The notes beneath the pieces were generated by a model, which worked only from the letters and a program-made list of their open reading frames with translations, was not told the origin of the DNA and searched no databases. A stretch of DNA of 64,000 nt from the NCBI RefSeq assembly GCF_014905175.1, contig NC_057790.1:7564001-7628000 (forward strand), given 5' to 3'. Position 1 is the stretch's first letter, and every line of letters starts with the position of its first letter. Below, piece by piece: positions 36,187-45,330 of this stretch. Source of the stretch: Aphidius gifuensis (lineage: Eukaryota > Arthropoda > Insecta > Hymenoptera > Braconidae). The position numbers and the translations under genes were made by a program.

Positions 36187-36370
36187 ATTACAAAAACCAT
36201 AAGAATAATTTTGCTATTTTTATAAAAAAATTTTTTTTGAGCATGCGCAAGAGCCCGCGTACTAACGCTAATTTAATGATTTTAAGTGTGGGGGTAATTT
36301 TATTAGTGGAGGGAGTAGTTATGAAATCTGTGAGAGAAAAAGTGATTCAAGAAATATATAGTTAGTTGAT

Positions 36371-36613
36371 TTGAAACAGTCGTTAACACATAACCTCCAC
36401 GTCAAAAAAAAAAAATGTCTGGGCAATCAGATTGATAAACTGTGGGAAAAATTATCCGATCAACAACGCTCAAATCCAGCAATTTTGAAATTTAAAAGAT
36501 GTAAAATTCACCCAATTCAAAATCAATGCGATGGCGATGAGGTTGGATTATTTTATTATGCTCTTGTTAAAGATTGTCTGAAATGTAAAGAATTGAACAC
36601 TAATGATTTTTAA
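36371..36613 (+). CDS. Hypothetical 80-residue ORF in the Polinton
   Basis: An open frame downstream of the tRNA-like region, lysine-rich at the start, with KFKRCKIHPIQNQCDGDE and a CLKCKELN tail (possible metal ligands). I do not recognise it. Codon use resembles the neighbouring viral-like genes. It may be a relic of a longer gene, since integrase normally found in Polintons is absent. Confidence 0.35.
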   Translation: MKQSLTHNLHVKKKKCLGNQIDKLWEKLSDQQRSNPAILKFKRCKIHPIQNQCDGDEVGLFYYALVKDCLKCKELNTNDF

Positions 36614-37518
36614 AAATAAATAATTATCTAAACCTGAATTTTCTTTGAATTAAAATTTTTTTAGAGGTTAAGTTAAGAAGTCGTTCAATGTATAAACAGG
36701 AAAAAACCTGTAAAAACATGTTTTCTAGATAAAATTAAATTGTTAAAAAAATATTAATGGTCTTTATATTGTAATAAACTTCTTCTGAGAAAAAAACTTT
36801 CAAATATTGAAGAGAAAAGGAATTAATATTAAATTCTAAGAAAATGTAACCTACATTTTTTTTTTTTTTTTTCTTTTTTGAAAAATAGTATGGAAGATTA
36901 ATGAAGTCCTTCCGAGAAAGAAAACTTTCGAATATTAAATAGAAAAGAAGTCAATATTATATTCCAAGAAAACATAACCTGAATTTTGTTGGATGTTATA
37001 CAAAAACTGCGACATAATCACATTTAAATAAGAAAAAAAACAAGTTTAAACACGATTTTCCGAATGAAATTGGATTTGTAAAAGAGATTAAAATATTTAA
37101 GCCATAGGAATTTACAATTTGTATGAAAAATTAATGACTTTCTTCTGAGAAATAACTTTCAAATATTTAACAAAAGAACAAATGTTAATGGTAAGATTCT
37201 AAGAAAAACCTAACCTCGACTTTCCCCTCTTCCTTCGATAACTCTGATCCAATAGAAAAGACAAAATTTTCTATGTTTTTTGGTGGGAGAACTATGATCT
37301 GAGTATATATTCTTGCTCACATCGAAGAAGCATCAGAATTTGTTTTCTTCATTAAGTGTAACCAGCTACAAGCCACCAACCAATATTAAAATATTAAAAA
37401 GTTTTTTCTTCATTCAAATAATTTTATAATACATTGTTTATTTTATTTTATTCTATTATTTAATAAATATGCATATTCTAGATTAATAATTAAATAAAAA
37501 AAAAAATAAAACAAAAAA
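36614..37518. other. Polinton non-coding stretch
   Basis: AT-rich with repeated CTTCTGAGAAAAAAACTTTC / GAATATTAAATAGAAAAG-like phrases near 36780, 36910 and 37140, suggesting an old internal duplication. A TATATAT at 37314 lies about 200 nt before the next gene. Confidence 0.4.
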
Positions 37519-37857
37519 ATGGCATTTTCAAAAGCAAAACGACTACAAAAAACAAAACAACGCATACCTTTAAAAGATTTTAAAAAAAATGTAATATATA
37601 AAATTATTGGTGTAAGAAGATACCCGGATGCAAAGTATGGTCCAGCAGTCACTGTTAAGTTGGGGAACTACTCATATGCATATTTACCAAAGAGGTTTGC
37701 TGAGCATTTCAATAACGATGATGTTGAATATAAGGAATTAGAAGATACTATGAAGGCTGGAAGACTAACTATGATTTGCAGCGGTGAAAATAATCAAGAA
37801 ATAATACTAGATGATTCTGTAAATGATTTTGAGGGATTTGATGATGAAATGGAATAA
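37519..37857 (+). CDS. Small Polinton protein, possible OB-fold DNA-binding
   Basis: 112 residues, complete with ATG and TAA. Layout: basic N-terminus, then NVIYKIIGVRRYPDAKYGPA and VTVKLGNYSYAYLPKRF, an acidic C-terminus. The Y-x-I...TkyG..v.V.L....LP pattern recalls short proteins commonly encoded beside this type of Polinton polymerase and could be a single-stranded DNA-binding OB fold. That function is an inference. No lesion is visible. It is the only gene of the element besides the coiled-coil ORF without an obvious disabling change. Confidence 0.55.
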   Translation: MAFSKAKRLQKTKQRIPLKDFKKNVIYKIIGVRRYPDAKYGPAVTVKLGNYSYAYLPKRFAEHFNNDDVEYKELEDTMKAGRLTMICSGENNQEIILDDSVNDFEGFDDEME

Positions 37858-37981
37858 TAAATACAATAATAAAATTAATACTTTGTTCGTTAATTGTTTT
37901 TTTATTTATTTAACCAAAAAAATTGTTTTTACTTGTAATTATTCTTATTTATGTTACATTATGTACTAAACCACTTATTGG

Positions 37982-39771
37982 TTAATATTCTATTATTTTA
38001 TCGTGTAGAATCAAGCAGTATGCTGACGTTCCTTCAGGAAAGTTTTCTTTTGATTCAAATTCTAAGCGTACATCTACAGCACCAGTCTTTAAAAACTCAT
38101 TCTGTTTACTACAATCTATAACAATCAATGGAAATTTTGTAATAAAAGTATTTTTTGACATTGAACTTATCTTTGAACCATAGTAAGATTCTGCAAAATT
38201 AGAATACATATCATATAATAAAAAAAATTGATTTTTTTCAATATCAAGATTCAAATTCCCATAGGGGAAAATTTGCGAATTAAGATATAGTTTAACATTT
38301 GTTATTTTACAATGATCAAACTGTGTTACATCTTTTAACCAATTATTTTTTTTATTTAATTAAAAACCAAGAATTACATAACGTGGCTTTTCCAGTTGAG
38401 TTACAGTTTTCACTGTCCATATATGATGTGTTGTTGTTGGTAGCAATGGATATTCATATAAATTCCAACTCTTAAATCCAATAGAAATGACAGGATCTTT
38501 TTGTATATATTTCATAATATCAATTTTATTTCTATTTGATAACATTACATATGGTACAAGCCATTCAATTTTTGTAATTTTTAAGTTGAATTCTGGCATA
38601 TCACCATCCATCACAGCATCTTGTACAATTGCATTAGTATCCGAACGTGAACGTATCATAATAAGTTCATGTTCAGCATTGACAATTATTTTTTGATAAT
38701 CTTCAGCAAAGCCAAAAATCATTTTTAATGGAACACATATATCGAAATATCCATCATCATTTTCTAATTTTATAGCATCATTATTTATCCATCCCGCATT
38801 TTCATAATTTAATTGTGAACTTAATGATAAATGATTTTTTACACTGCAAAAACTGCGCCTTTGGATTATAGGCACTGTTCCATTGAATTCATGGAGCACC
38901 GCTCCGCTAAAGTTGTTCCTTTGATTTCTTGGTCCTGTACCTATATATTTGTTGAGCAGATTTCGGCGTTTCGGAGGCATGCGCAAACACAACTACATTA
39001 TATTTTTTCTCTCTCTCTATTTGTACTTTTATATCTGTCATGTCATGATATTTACATCATAAATATTCATTTATAAATTATATTGTATATGTATATCTTG
39101 TATGTATATCTTTAGTTATTAAATTTATCGAATATTTAACATATATATGCATTCATATATATGTTAATTGTTTAATAGTTACTGATATAGAGAGGTTATG
39201 TTATGTGTATGCGTGTCTCTTTCTTAATTCGAGTGACGGCTCAGGCTGCTCAACGAATACAGTTTAACAGTACCTTTGAATTAACAGAGCAACTGGACCG
39301 ATATCGGTGCTCCTTGAATATCATTGAGCAGCGCTCAATAAAATGTGCTCCATGAATCCAATGGAACAGTGCCTATAATCCAAAGGCGCAGTTTTTGCAG
39401 TGTATTGTCGATGTTATACCAACATTCTTTGATTTATCAACTAAAACTCCATTTAATTCATAGCGCATTTCATCAAATAAAAAACACATAGCATTATTGG
39501 CAAGCTTCAAAACAGAAAAATCAACAGGAGCGTTACCTGCATTATTTCCATTGTTGACAACAACATGTGTATGGGTAAATTTTCCACTGATATGAATATA
39601 GCTTTTCGAAGGTAAAACAAACAAATCTTGATTTTGTATTGATATTCTTATTTCATCACTATTATCGAAACTGGTTGATCCAAATGACTGATGAGCATGT
39701 AGCTCATAGTTGGATATTTCATTGTTAAATTGAACTGGCGCGTTAATATCGAGAATACTTTCCTCACTCAT
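37982..39771 (-). pseudogene. Polinton major capsid protein, interrupted
   Basis: Double jelly-roll major capsid protein relic. N-terminal part 39771-39405 contains LPSKSYIHISGKF and FLFDEMRYELNGV; the C-terminal part 38841-37982 contains FDICVPLKMIFGFAEDY, ELIMIRSRSDTNA and VDVRLEFESKENFPEGTSAY. A CACTG element (38842-39402) with TA duplication splits it; without the insert and one TA the frame length is 1227 nt, divisible by 3, so it was intact at insertion. A single in-frame TAA at 38360-38362 lies before the C-terminal 120 residues. In virion-forming relatives this protein builds the icosahedral shell. Here it is a dead copy. Confidence 0.85.
38842..39402. mobile_element. CACTGCAAAAACTGCGCC MITE inside the capsid gene
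   Basis: 561-bp uninterrupted copy, opposite orientation to the one at 5987-9072. TIR CACTGCAAAAACTGCGCC; TA at 38840-38841 and 39403-39404. Inner arms repeat GGAGCAC / GAGCAGCGCTC words. Open frames crossing it are chimeric and rejected. Confidence 0.9.
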
Positions 39772-39902
39772 TTTGACGTGTAAAACAATTGAGACAAGTT
39801 ATATTTATTCAATTAAAGTTGCAAAATTTTTTTTTACTTTTAGACCTAGACTTTGCAGATAATTTATATTCTGAGGTGTCAACTTCTTGACTGCTCGATT
39901 CA

Positions 39903-39939
39903 GACTGACTGGAGGTGCCCATGATATGCTGCTTTTATA
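39903..39939 (-). promoter_or_regulatory. TATA plus initiator upstream of capsid gene
   Basis: On the minus strand TATAAAA (39933-39939) is followed about 31 nt later by the arthropod-type initiator TCAGTC (39903-39908), about 130 nt before the capsid start at 39771. A short Ser-rich open frame (about 38 codons from 39922) overlaps it and is probably not a gene. Confidence 0.5.
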
Positions 39940-39986
39940 CGAAGCCTCACGTTTTATAGCTCGTCAATTAAAGCAAATTTCCATTC

Positions 39987-40345
39987 CTATGATTTTATGT
40001 GTAACCTAACAGTTATTGTTTCACCACGGAAATTTACTAATTTTCTGTTTTGATCAACAATTTTTAACTGTAAATGATCAATGTTTTTAACAGTAATTGG
40101 TAAATAAATTGGATTTGCTGGTACTTCAATTATTTTATAACCAGGTGGTACAGCAGGATAAAAATTATATATTGTATGACCTTTTTGCTGATTCACGTAT
40201 GCTCCTTTTGTAATGTTGCACTCAATTCTTAATGAATTAACTTTTAAAATATTAATTGGGTGATCTGATTCATGTATTTCATTAGCTTTTAATACTTTCG
40301 GTTCAAATCCTAGTAAATCCGCAACCTGGTGGTTGCAAGTTGCAA
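39987..40345 (-). pseudogene. Polinton penton-like protein, C-terminal part
   Basis: About 115 residues matching the C-terminus of the penton-like (single jelly-roll) protein of insect Polintons: DLLGFEPKVL, ILKVNSLRIECNITKGAY, FYPAVPPGYKIIEVP, IYLPITVKNI and the terminal FRGETITVRLHIKS. The N-terminal region is missing: upstream the frame runs directly into the truncated protease, so a deletion fused the two genes out of frame around 40310-40340. Confidence 0.75.
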
Positions 40346-40569
40346 AAACTATCAAAGTATAATGCAGAATTTTCATTGAGTCTTTTATATGCTACCCAAG
40401 GTGTTCCAGGATTTTTTTTGTCATCTAAATTAATGATTCCACACTCTTGCTCCCATGGTCCATCTTTTGGCATATCATTTCGCATAAAAACTCCACGGAA
40501 ATTAGCAATTTTTAATTGTTTAGCAAATAATAATAAATCACCGTTAGTTAAAGCTCTCTGTGGTAGCAT
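40316..40569 (-). pseudogene. Adenain-like cysteine protease, N-terminal part
   Basis: About 80 residues of a C5-type (adenovirus protease-like) maturation protease: ALTNGDLLLFAKQLKI, FRGVFMRNDMP, GIINLDDKKNPGTPWVAY, YFDSFCNLQPP. In the family the GT-x-WV motif has His as catalytic residue; here it is Pro, so activity is lost. The part with the catalytic Cys is deleted. The start ATG overlaps the stop of the upstream minor capsid gene as TGATG, indicating tight packing of late genes. Confidence 0.75.
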
Positions 40570-41490
40570 CAGTTGAAGTTTTTTGGAGAAAGGTAAAGTC
40601 CCATTCCACTTTTATGCGGTGTTAAATAAAGCCCTTTTCCTATGGCAATCGATTCCATCATTTTATTATGTCTCACATTCTCATTCAATTGTTCTTTACT
40701 TGACTTTACTGCATTGATTGCTTTAACAACACCAGATGCTCCACCAACTAATCCTCCTAATGCTGATATAGCTGAGAAAATTGGAATCAAAAGCGGTAAA
40801 GCACCACCAATATCTTTAGCAACTGGTAATACTCTGGGTACAGTAAAAGCTTTTTTACCACCACTTGTTTTGATAGCTGCTTTCGCTCCTTTTAATGCTG
40901 ATTGAATTGCAGTAGTTGAATTATTAGATCCTTTCATCGCTTGTTTTGCTGCTTGTACAATTTTTGAAAGTGATATTTTTTTTCTTGATTTTCTTCTTTT
41001 TATTAGTGCTTTTTTTATTTTTTATTAATTTTCTACCAGTCTTCTTGTTCGTTTTTTTATTTTTTAGCGAAGACGTTTGTTTTCTTTTTATACATTTCTT
41101 TTTTTTCTCCTCAACACAACCCATACCAAATTTTGATTTTATTTTCATTGCTCTAGTTACAAATGTAGCTGCTGCTCTCTCACTTAAACTTGCGTCTTTG
41201 GAAAAAATACGTTTGGCTGCTTCACGAGCTAAAATATCATCAGCTGCGTTTCTTGCCTTAATATCGTTACGATTCTTCGAATATGCAATATCGTGGTTTT
41301 TACAGGCTGCGTCCAGAGGATTAATTCCTGGATCACCTCTTGCTAAACGTTTTTATAACTTGGTACCTGGTCCGCAATATGAATAACCAGGCAGATGAAG
41401 TTCAAATGGCAATTTGTTTATTATTTTATTGAGTATTCCTGTGCCTCGTCGTTTTTTCTTTTTTTTCTTTTGTGATGTATGCTCAATCAT
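40569..41490 (-). pseudogene. Polinton minor capsid protein with phospholipase A2 domain, broken
   Basis: Order: basic start, parvovirus-like PLA2 domain (Ca-loop YCGPG and catalytic DAACKNHDIAY near residues 30-65), a very Lys-rich linker, a Gly/Ala-rich hydrophobic segment (GGALPLLIPIFSAISALGG), and a C-terminus with RHNKMMESIAIGKGLYL and GMGLYL. Such proteins are thought to aid membrane crossing. Lesions: in-frame TAA at 41353-41355 directly after the Ca-loop, and a frameshift in the A-rich Lys tract (about 40977-41070). The antisense ORF 40946-41386 is a shadow. Confidence 0.8.
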
Positions 41491-41517
41491 AGTTTATAAC
41501 AGACTGATTTGCTGTGG

Positions 41518-41554
41518 TATAAAACAGATGAGTTTATATCATTTGTGCTCAGTA
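41518..41554 (+). promoter_or_regulatory. TATA plus initiator of the ATPase gene
   Basis: TATAAAA at 41518-41524 and TCAGTA at 41549-41554, with the initiator A 33 nt after the first T; the ATG follows 13 nt downstream. Canonical arthropod core promoter spacing. Confidence 0.65.
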
Positions 41555-41563
41555 CTCATCACG

Positions 41564-42280
41564 ATGGAATATCAGAAACAAGCTCTCAAATTACCAGTTA
41601 TAAACTTTGATCTAATTACGTTAAAAAGTGGTGATGGTTTCAAAGAAAAACGTCACGGTGATTTACTACAAAAAACAATAAAATGTGCAATTATTGGAGG
41701 AAGTAATTGTGATAAAACAAACGCTTTAATGAGTTTAATTGTTGATCCAAATGGCTTACGATTTGCAAATATTTACATTTATAGTAAATCATTATACCAA
41801 CCAAAATATCAATATTTGGAAAAATTACTAGAACCACTTGAAGAAATAAATTATTATAAATTTTCTGATAATGATCAAGTAGTACCAGTTGACGAAGCGA
41901 AACCAAATTCATTGTTTATATTTGATGATGTTGCGACTGAAAAGCAGGATCATATTGAAGCTTTTTTTTGCATGGGAAGACATAAAGCTGGTGATTCGTT
42001 CTATTTATGTCAATCATACGCACGGATCCCTAAACATTTGATACGTGATAATATTAATTTTTTAATTGTTTTCCCACAAGATGATACAAATCTAAAACAT
42101 ATACATCACGATCATGTTAACATTGATATGGACTACAGTAAATTTCGTCAAATGTGTGTGGATTGTTGGAAAGAAAAATATTGCTTTTTGTGTATTGATA
42201 AAGATAGAGATATAGATAAAGGAAAGTATAGAAAAAATTTTGACTGCTTTATAACTATGAATAACAAAACAATTTGTTAA
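41564..42280 (+). CDS. Polinton A32-like DNA-packaging ATPase
   Basis: 238 residues. FtsK/HerA-type packaging ATPase: Walker A region IIGGSNCDKTNALMSLI, Walker B SLFIFDDVA, then FFCMGRHKAGDSFYLCQSYA and IPKHLIRDNINFLIVF. It would pump DNA into capsids. The start at 41564 follows a TATA/initiator; an upstream in-frame extension from 41414 overlaps the promoter and is rejected. The Walker A Gly before Lys is Asp (CDKT instead of CGKT), which is expected to abolish ATP binding even though the frame is open. Confidence 0.8.
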   Translation: MEYQKQALKLPVINFDLITLKSGDGFKEKRHGDLLQKTIKCAIIGGSNCDKTNALMSLIVDPNGLRFANIYIYSKSLYQPKYQYLEKLLEPLEEINYYKFSDNDQVVPVDEAKPNSLFIFDDVATEKQDHIEAFFCMGRHKAGDSFYLCQSYARIPKHLIRDNINFLIVFPQDDTNLKHIHHDHVNIDMDYSKFRQMCVDCWKEKYCFLCIDKDRDIDKGKYRKNFDCFITMNNKTIC

Positions 42281-42317
42281 ATTTTATTAGTTAATTGTAA
42301 AATCTTAAAGGGTCAAC

Positions 42318-42731
42318 ATGTCTCTTTGTGAACAAGAACTAGTTGATGAAACAAAATTTTTAAGTGAAATTGAAAAAGTACAAAATGTTATTCGTAAAAA
42401 ATATAAATTGTTAAAATTAGGCAAAGAAAATATATCAGAAACTGCGAATGAATATTTAAAACCAGTTGTTACACCACTTGAAAATTTAGCAGCACAATTA
42501 TCAACAACTAATAAATCATCAACAATTAATGATGAAATACTTCCGAATGAAAAAAATACAAGTTATGAGAACAATAATTCAATTTATGAGATCAATAATA
42601 GTACTTCAGATATTGAAGATACAATACATGATCAAGAACTTGAATATGATACTGCTAATGAAGGTGACATAACATTTGTTGGAGAAGAATCAAATAATGA
42701 TTTAATAAATGATATTTTTTTTTGGTTATGA
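42318..42731 (+). CDS. Polinton coiled-coil protein, 3' truncated
   Basis: 137-codon frame directly after the ATPase (37-nt gap). The N-terminal ETKFLSEIEKVQNVIRKKYK and LKPVVTPLENLA segments match a conserved, uncharacterised Polinton protein with a predicted coiled coil; the rest is acidic and Asn/Ser-rich. The frame ends within a few codons of a T-run where the opposing polymerase gene begins abruptly, so its true C-terminus was deleted. Function unknown. Confidence 0.6.
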   Translation: MSLCEQELVDETKFLSEIEKVQNVIRKKYKLLKLGKENISETANEYLKPVVTPLENLAAQLSTTNKSSTINDEILPNEKNTSYENNNSIYEINNSTSDIEDTIHDQELEYDTANEGDITFVGEESNNDLINDIFFWL

Positions 42732-43471
42732 TCGGATTCATTATTTTCATCATCAATATTAAGATCGGATTCGATTCCGTATATATTAACTTTCAGGTTG
42801 TTCATTTTTTCAAATTGAGGAATTTGTTTCCATGATAAGGGGAAATTTAGTCCAGCCAAATTTAAATTTTTCAAATATGGCTGATATGTGCTAACCCTAT
42901 TGGCATGTTCTTTGACATTGTACAATCCAGCTAATACAGACCAAACGAAGCACATATTGTCTGAATTTTGAATATTAACAACAGAGCGTGTATTTATAAT
43001 CCACTGTGGAAAATCAATGTATGAAGAATTTCCTCCCTGCAGTGGAATATATTCATTAATTTGTACTTCCAAATGAATAATCTCTTTCAATGTCCAACCA
43101 GAGCCTTTATCTTCCATATTTTCTAAATCAGTTTTCAATATTTCAAAGTTTTCAGAAAATTGACTGTCAAGATCTGTTGACTGCAAAATCGTTATACTTC
43201 CATCACTAAAATATTTAGTGACAGTTTGAATAACATCATTTTTTATCATCTCAAAATTAGCAGCTAATACTGTATTAATTTTAAGTGAATTTTTTTCATG
43301 TAAATGTGCGCTTACCTTCTGAATAAGAAGACCTTTTGCATCATCTAGAAAAGTAGTGACATCTTTGTAATTTAGATTAATAATTGCAGCAGTTGACATA
43401 CGGTTATTAAACACATTTTCTTGTTCAACCCACTGAATGTTTGCTCCATTTGACTGAAGTGATTGACTCAC
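42720..43471 (-). pseudogene. Protein-primed DNA polymerase B, N-terminal part only
   Basis: About 250 residues of the region preceding exonuclease/polymerase domains in Polinton-type pPolB: KINTVLAANFEMI, EDKGSGWTLKEIIHLEVQIN, SSYIDFPQW, NMCFVWSVLAGLY and LSWKQIPQFEKMNNLKVNIYG. The frame then runs into antisense of the coiled-coil gene, so exonuclease, palm and thumb domains are gone. The full protein would replicate the element by protein priming. This copy cannot. Confidence 0.75.
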
Positions 43472-43962
43472 AACTGCGTTTGATCTTGCTTTGATTTGAT
43501 TTTTTTTTTCGACCTTTACAGAAGAACAGACAATTGTAAAAGAATGAAATATTAAATGCTAGAAAAAAATAATTCGGGAAAGAATACTCGATTTTCAACT
43601 CAAAACGTAAGTTTTTGTTCACTGCGCAGATCGTATGATTTAGAGATGAATTTTCCACAAAATTACAATTGTATATGTTCTGCGCATATTCTAAAACATG
43701 ATGTAAGATTTTCAGAAAAATTTTCTCTGGAAAAAAATTTTAAAAAGATCTGCGCACATTTTTCACGCAAATGGTATGATTTTTGGTTGGTGGGAAGTTT
43801 GTTGATTATTTATGTTAGAAATGATATATTTTAACCTTCTACGCATGCGTACGCGCATGCTATTTAAATGAATATTTAGATAAATATTAAAAATATTCAG
43901 AATACACTTATATTAAATTTAATCATTTATTTAACAATTTTATCATTTATTATCAATTTATG
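43472..43962. other. Polinton right non-coding region
   Basis: Contains TACGCATGCGTACGCGCATG near 43840 and AT-rich sequence. The ORFs 43425-43658 and 43556-43834 overlap antisense and are not recognised. Confidence 0.4.
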
Positions 43963-44372
43963 AGAAGCTACCAAAAGTGATATATTTATTAATAATATTA
44001 TTTAATTATTCCTTCGATTATTATAAACAATTCAGTAAATACAAATCACATACGCCACAAAAGTGTAATGACTCTTTGGTCAAGTAGGTAAGGTAATGGA
44101 TTCCCAAGATGTAGACCCGGGTTCAAATCTCGCTCGGAAAAAATTTTTTGCAAAAAATAATAATAATAATAATAATAAATAACAACAAGATGGCGAAACG
44201 ATCGGAAATTCGAAATGCCTTCTATACTAGAAAATTCAAAATGGCGACAAAATAAATAAATCCCTACCACCACTAGCCTCTCAGACCACGAATTAAATCC
44301 GCGAGACCACCCGCTGTTATCAAACGCCGATTAAATTAATTCGTGGTCCAGAACCCGTATAACTATACTACT
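43963..44372. repeat. Polinton right terminal inverted repeat
   Basis: Inverted copy of 35544-35973, ending CCGTATAACTATACTACT. Includes the tRNA-like segment with GGGTTCAAATCTC and a short (ATA)n expansion near 44160. Confidence 0.85.
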
Positions 44373-44925
44373 TTTATGTGTCATCCGATATTTTTATATT
44401 CAATGATTTTAACAAAAATTATTTATTTATTAATTATTTTAACTCATAAATTTTCCAACACGTAACACAACTTTTTTCGCCTGTTGTCATCCATCAGTTT
44501 TCATAGTTGAGATTTGTTGATATTCTTTATATGATACCGTGTTCGAGGTTCAAATACGCCTTTTATTTAATCGATAATAATTTTTATTGTTTCTATTGAA
44601 GGTTTTTTGGATTTAACAGCAATTTCCGATTGGTGAAGTTTCATTTACAGCAATGATGTTTCTTTCAATTACTCGTCAATTCATATAGACTGTAAGTATA
44701 CATATATATATTGTTAACTATACCTTGCTAGAAATATAGAGTAAAAATCGAGGTTCCCCCAAGGTTACCATGTATAATGTATGTATGTATCGCGGATCAA
44801 AGTTTGATTTCTGCTCGTGTAGTTTCATAACGATTTTATTAAATTTATTTATTTTATTCAAATTTATCACTGGGACAATTGTTACATATCAAATCGTTTG
44901 CATGAAATTTCTAGCAGTTTATTAG

Positions 44926-45174
44926 AATATTTGTGAATCGCTAGTAATTAATCAAAATTCATCCATTTTTGTATTTCAATATGCAAATTTAATTATGTGT
45001 AGAAAAAAATTGTTAATAATTTTAAGGAAACGAAACTTTTATCAAATTCTCCACCATCCCCAGCTTTAGAACGTCATTTTTCGTGATCAAAGAGTTCTTT
45101 TTTTTCATTTCGAATAATGTAAACAATGTGTAAATCAATTCTAATAGCAAACCCCTCATTTGATCACACTGCTG
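44926..45174. other. Spacer between pseudogene E and receptor D
   Basis: AT-rich; 3' flanking sequence resembles that after copy A (TTAATCAAAATTCATCCATT). No gene. Confidence 0.4.
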
Positions 45175-45330
45175 ATCATACCGTAGATTATAAACTATAT
45201 TTTTCCTTGATGGATTCCTTGCTGGGATCACGCTGCTGATTAAATTGATTCTATGAATAAATTATGGCTTAGAACTCATGTTGATATATCATTAGCGTTT
45301 TTTTACGTGCACACTCTCAGTTATAAATCA
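45175..45330 (+). promoter_or_regulatory. Conserved upstream block of receptor D, putative promoter
   Basis: Paralogous to the blocks upstream of B and C: GATTATAAACTATATT, AATAAATTATGGC, CACACTCTCAGTTATAA with the initiator-like TCAGTT at 45318-45323, about 295 nt before the start codon. Confidence 0.5.

Larger units (their letters stand above)
35544..44372. mobile_element. Polinton/Maverick, degraded, 8.8 kb
   Basis: Terminal inverted repeats start AGTAGTATAGTTATACGGG and the 6-bp target duplication is TTTATG (35538-35543 and 44373-44378), both diagnostic of Polintons. Gene content agrees: minus-strand major capsid, penton, adenain-like protease, PLA2 minor capsid and N-terminal pPolB; plus-strand packaging ATPase, a coiled-coil protein and a small protein. 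No integrase or polymerase catalytic region is found, and most genes carry lesions, so it is non-autonomous and dead. A deletion joins the coiled-coil gene to pPolB near 42720. Confidence 0.9.
34465..44467. mobile_element. Putative solo LTR (about 1.17 kb) split by a Polinton
   Basis: Begins TGTTACGT and ends ACGTAACA, the TG..CA form of LTRs, flanked by CAAC at 34461-34464 and 44468-44471. The intact paralogue reads GTCAACTTTTTT at this exon-7 site, so CAAC is a true 4-bp target duplication. LTR parts are 34465-35543 and 44379-44467. Related sequence occurs at 51608-52150 (shared GTCAATCTGGATGGTCG). No internal retroviral genes are seen. An LTR identity is inferred from ends and duplication only. 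Confidence 0.6.
26727..44925 (+). pseudogene. Gustatory receptor copy E, fragmented pseudogene
   Basis: Only pieces of exons 6-9 remain. Exon 6 remnant 26727-26819 has a 17-nt-scale internal deletion. Exon 7 is split: 34417-34464 and 44472-44511, separated by the LTR/Polinton insertion, with a further internal deletion and donor GT changed to AT. Exon 8 (44602-44691) has two stops, one a CAA-to-TAA change at the QQQ motif and a TAG near the end. Exon 9 (44866-44925) keeps the TYQIV signature and stop but its acceptor AG is lost. Exons 1-5 are absent. Clearly dead. Confidence 0.85.

Noticed and set aside
40946..41386. 146-codon plus-strand ORF
   Set aside because: Antisense shadow of the PLA2 minor capsid gene; poly-Phe from the complementary Lys tract.
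41414..41563. Upstream extension of the ATPase frame
   Set aside because: Runs through the TATA and initiator and overlaps the divergent minor capsid start; family N-termini begin at about the downstream Met.
35544..44372. A free virus genome or bacterial prophage
   Set aside because: 6-bp target duplication, TIRs and nested host transposons show integrated Polinton DNA in an insect chromosome; no integrase or polymerase catalytic domain remains.
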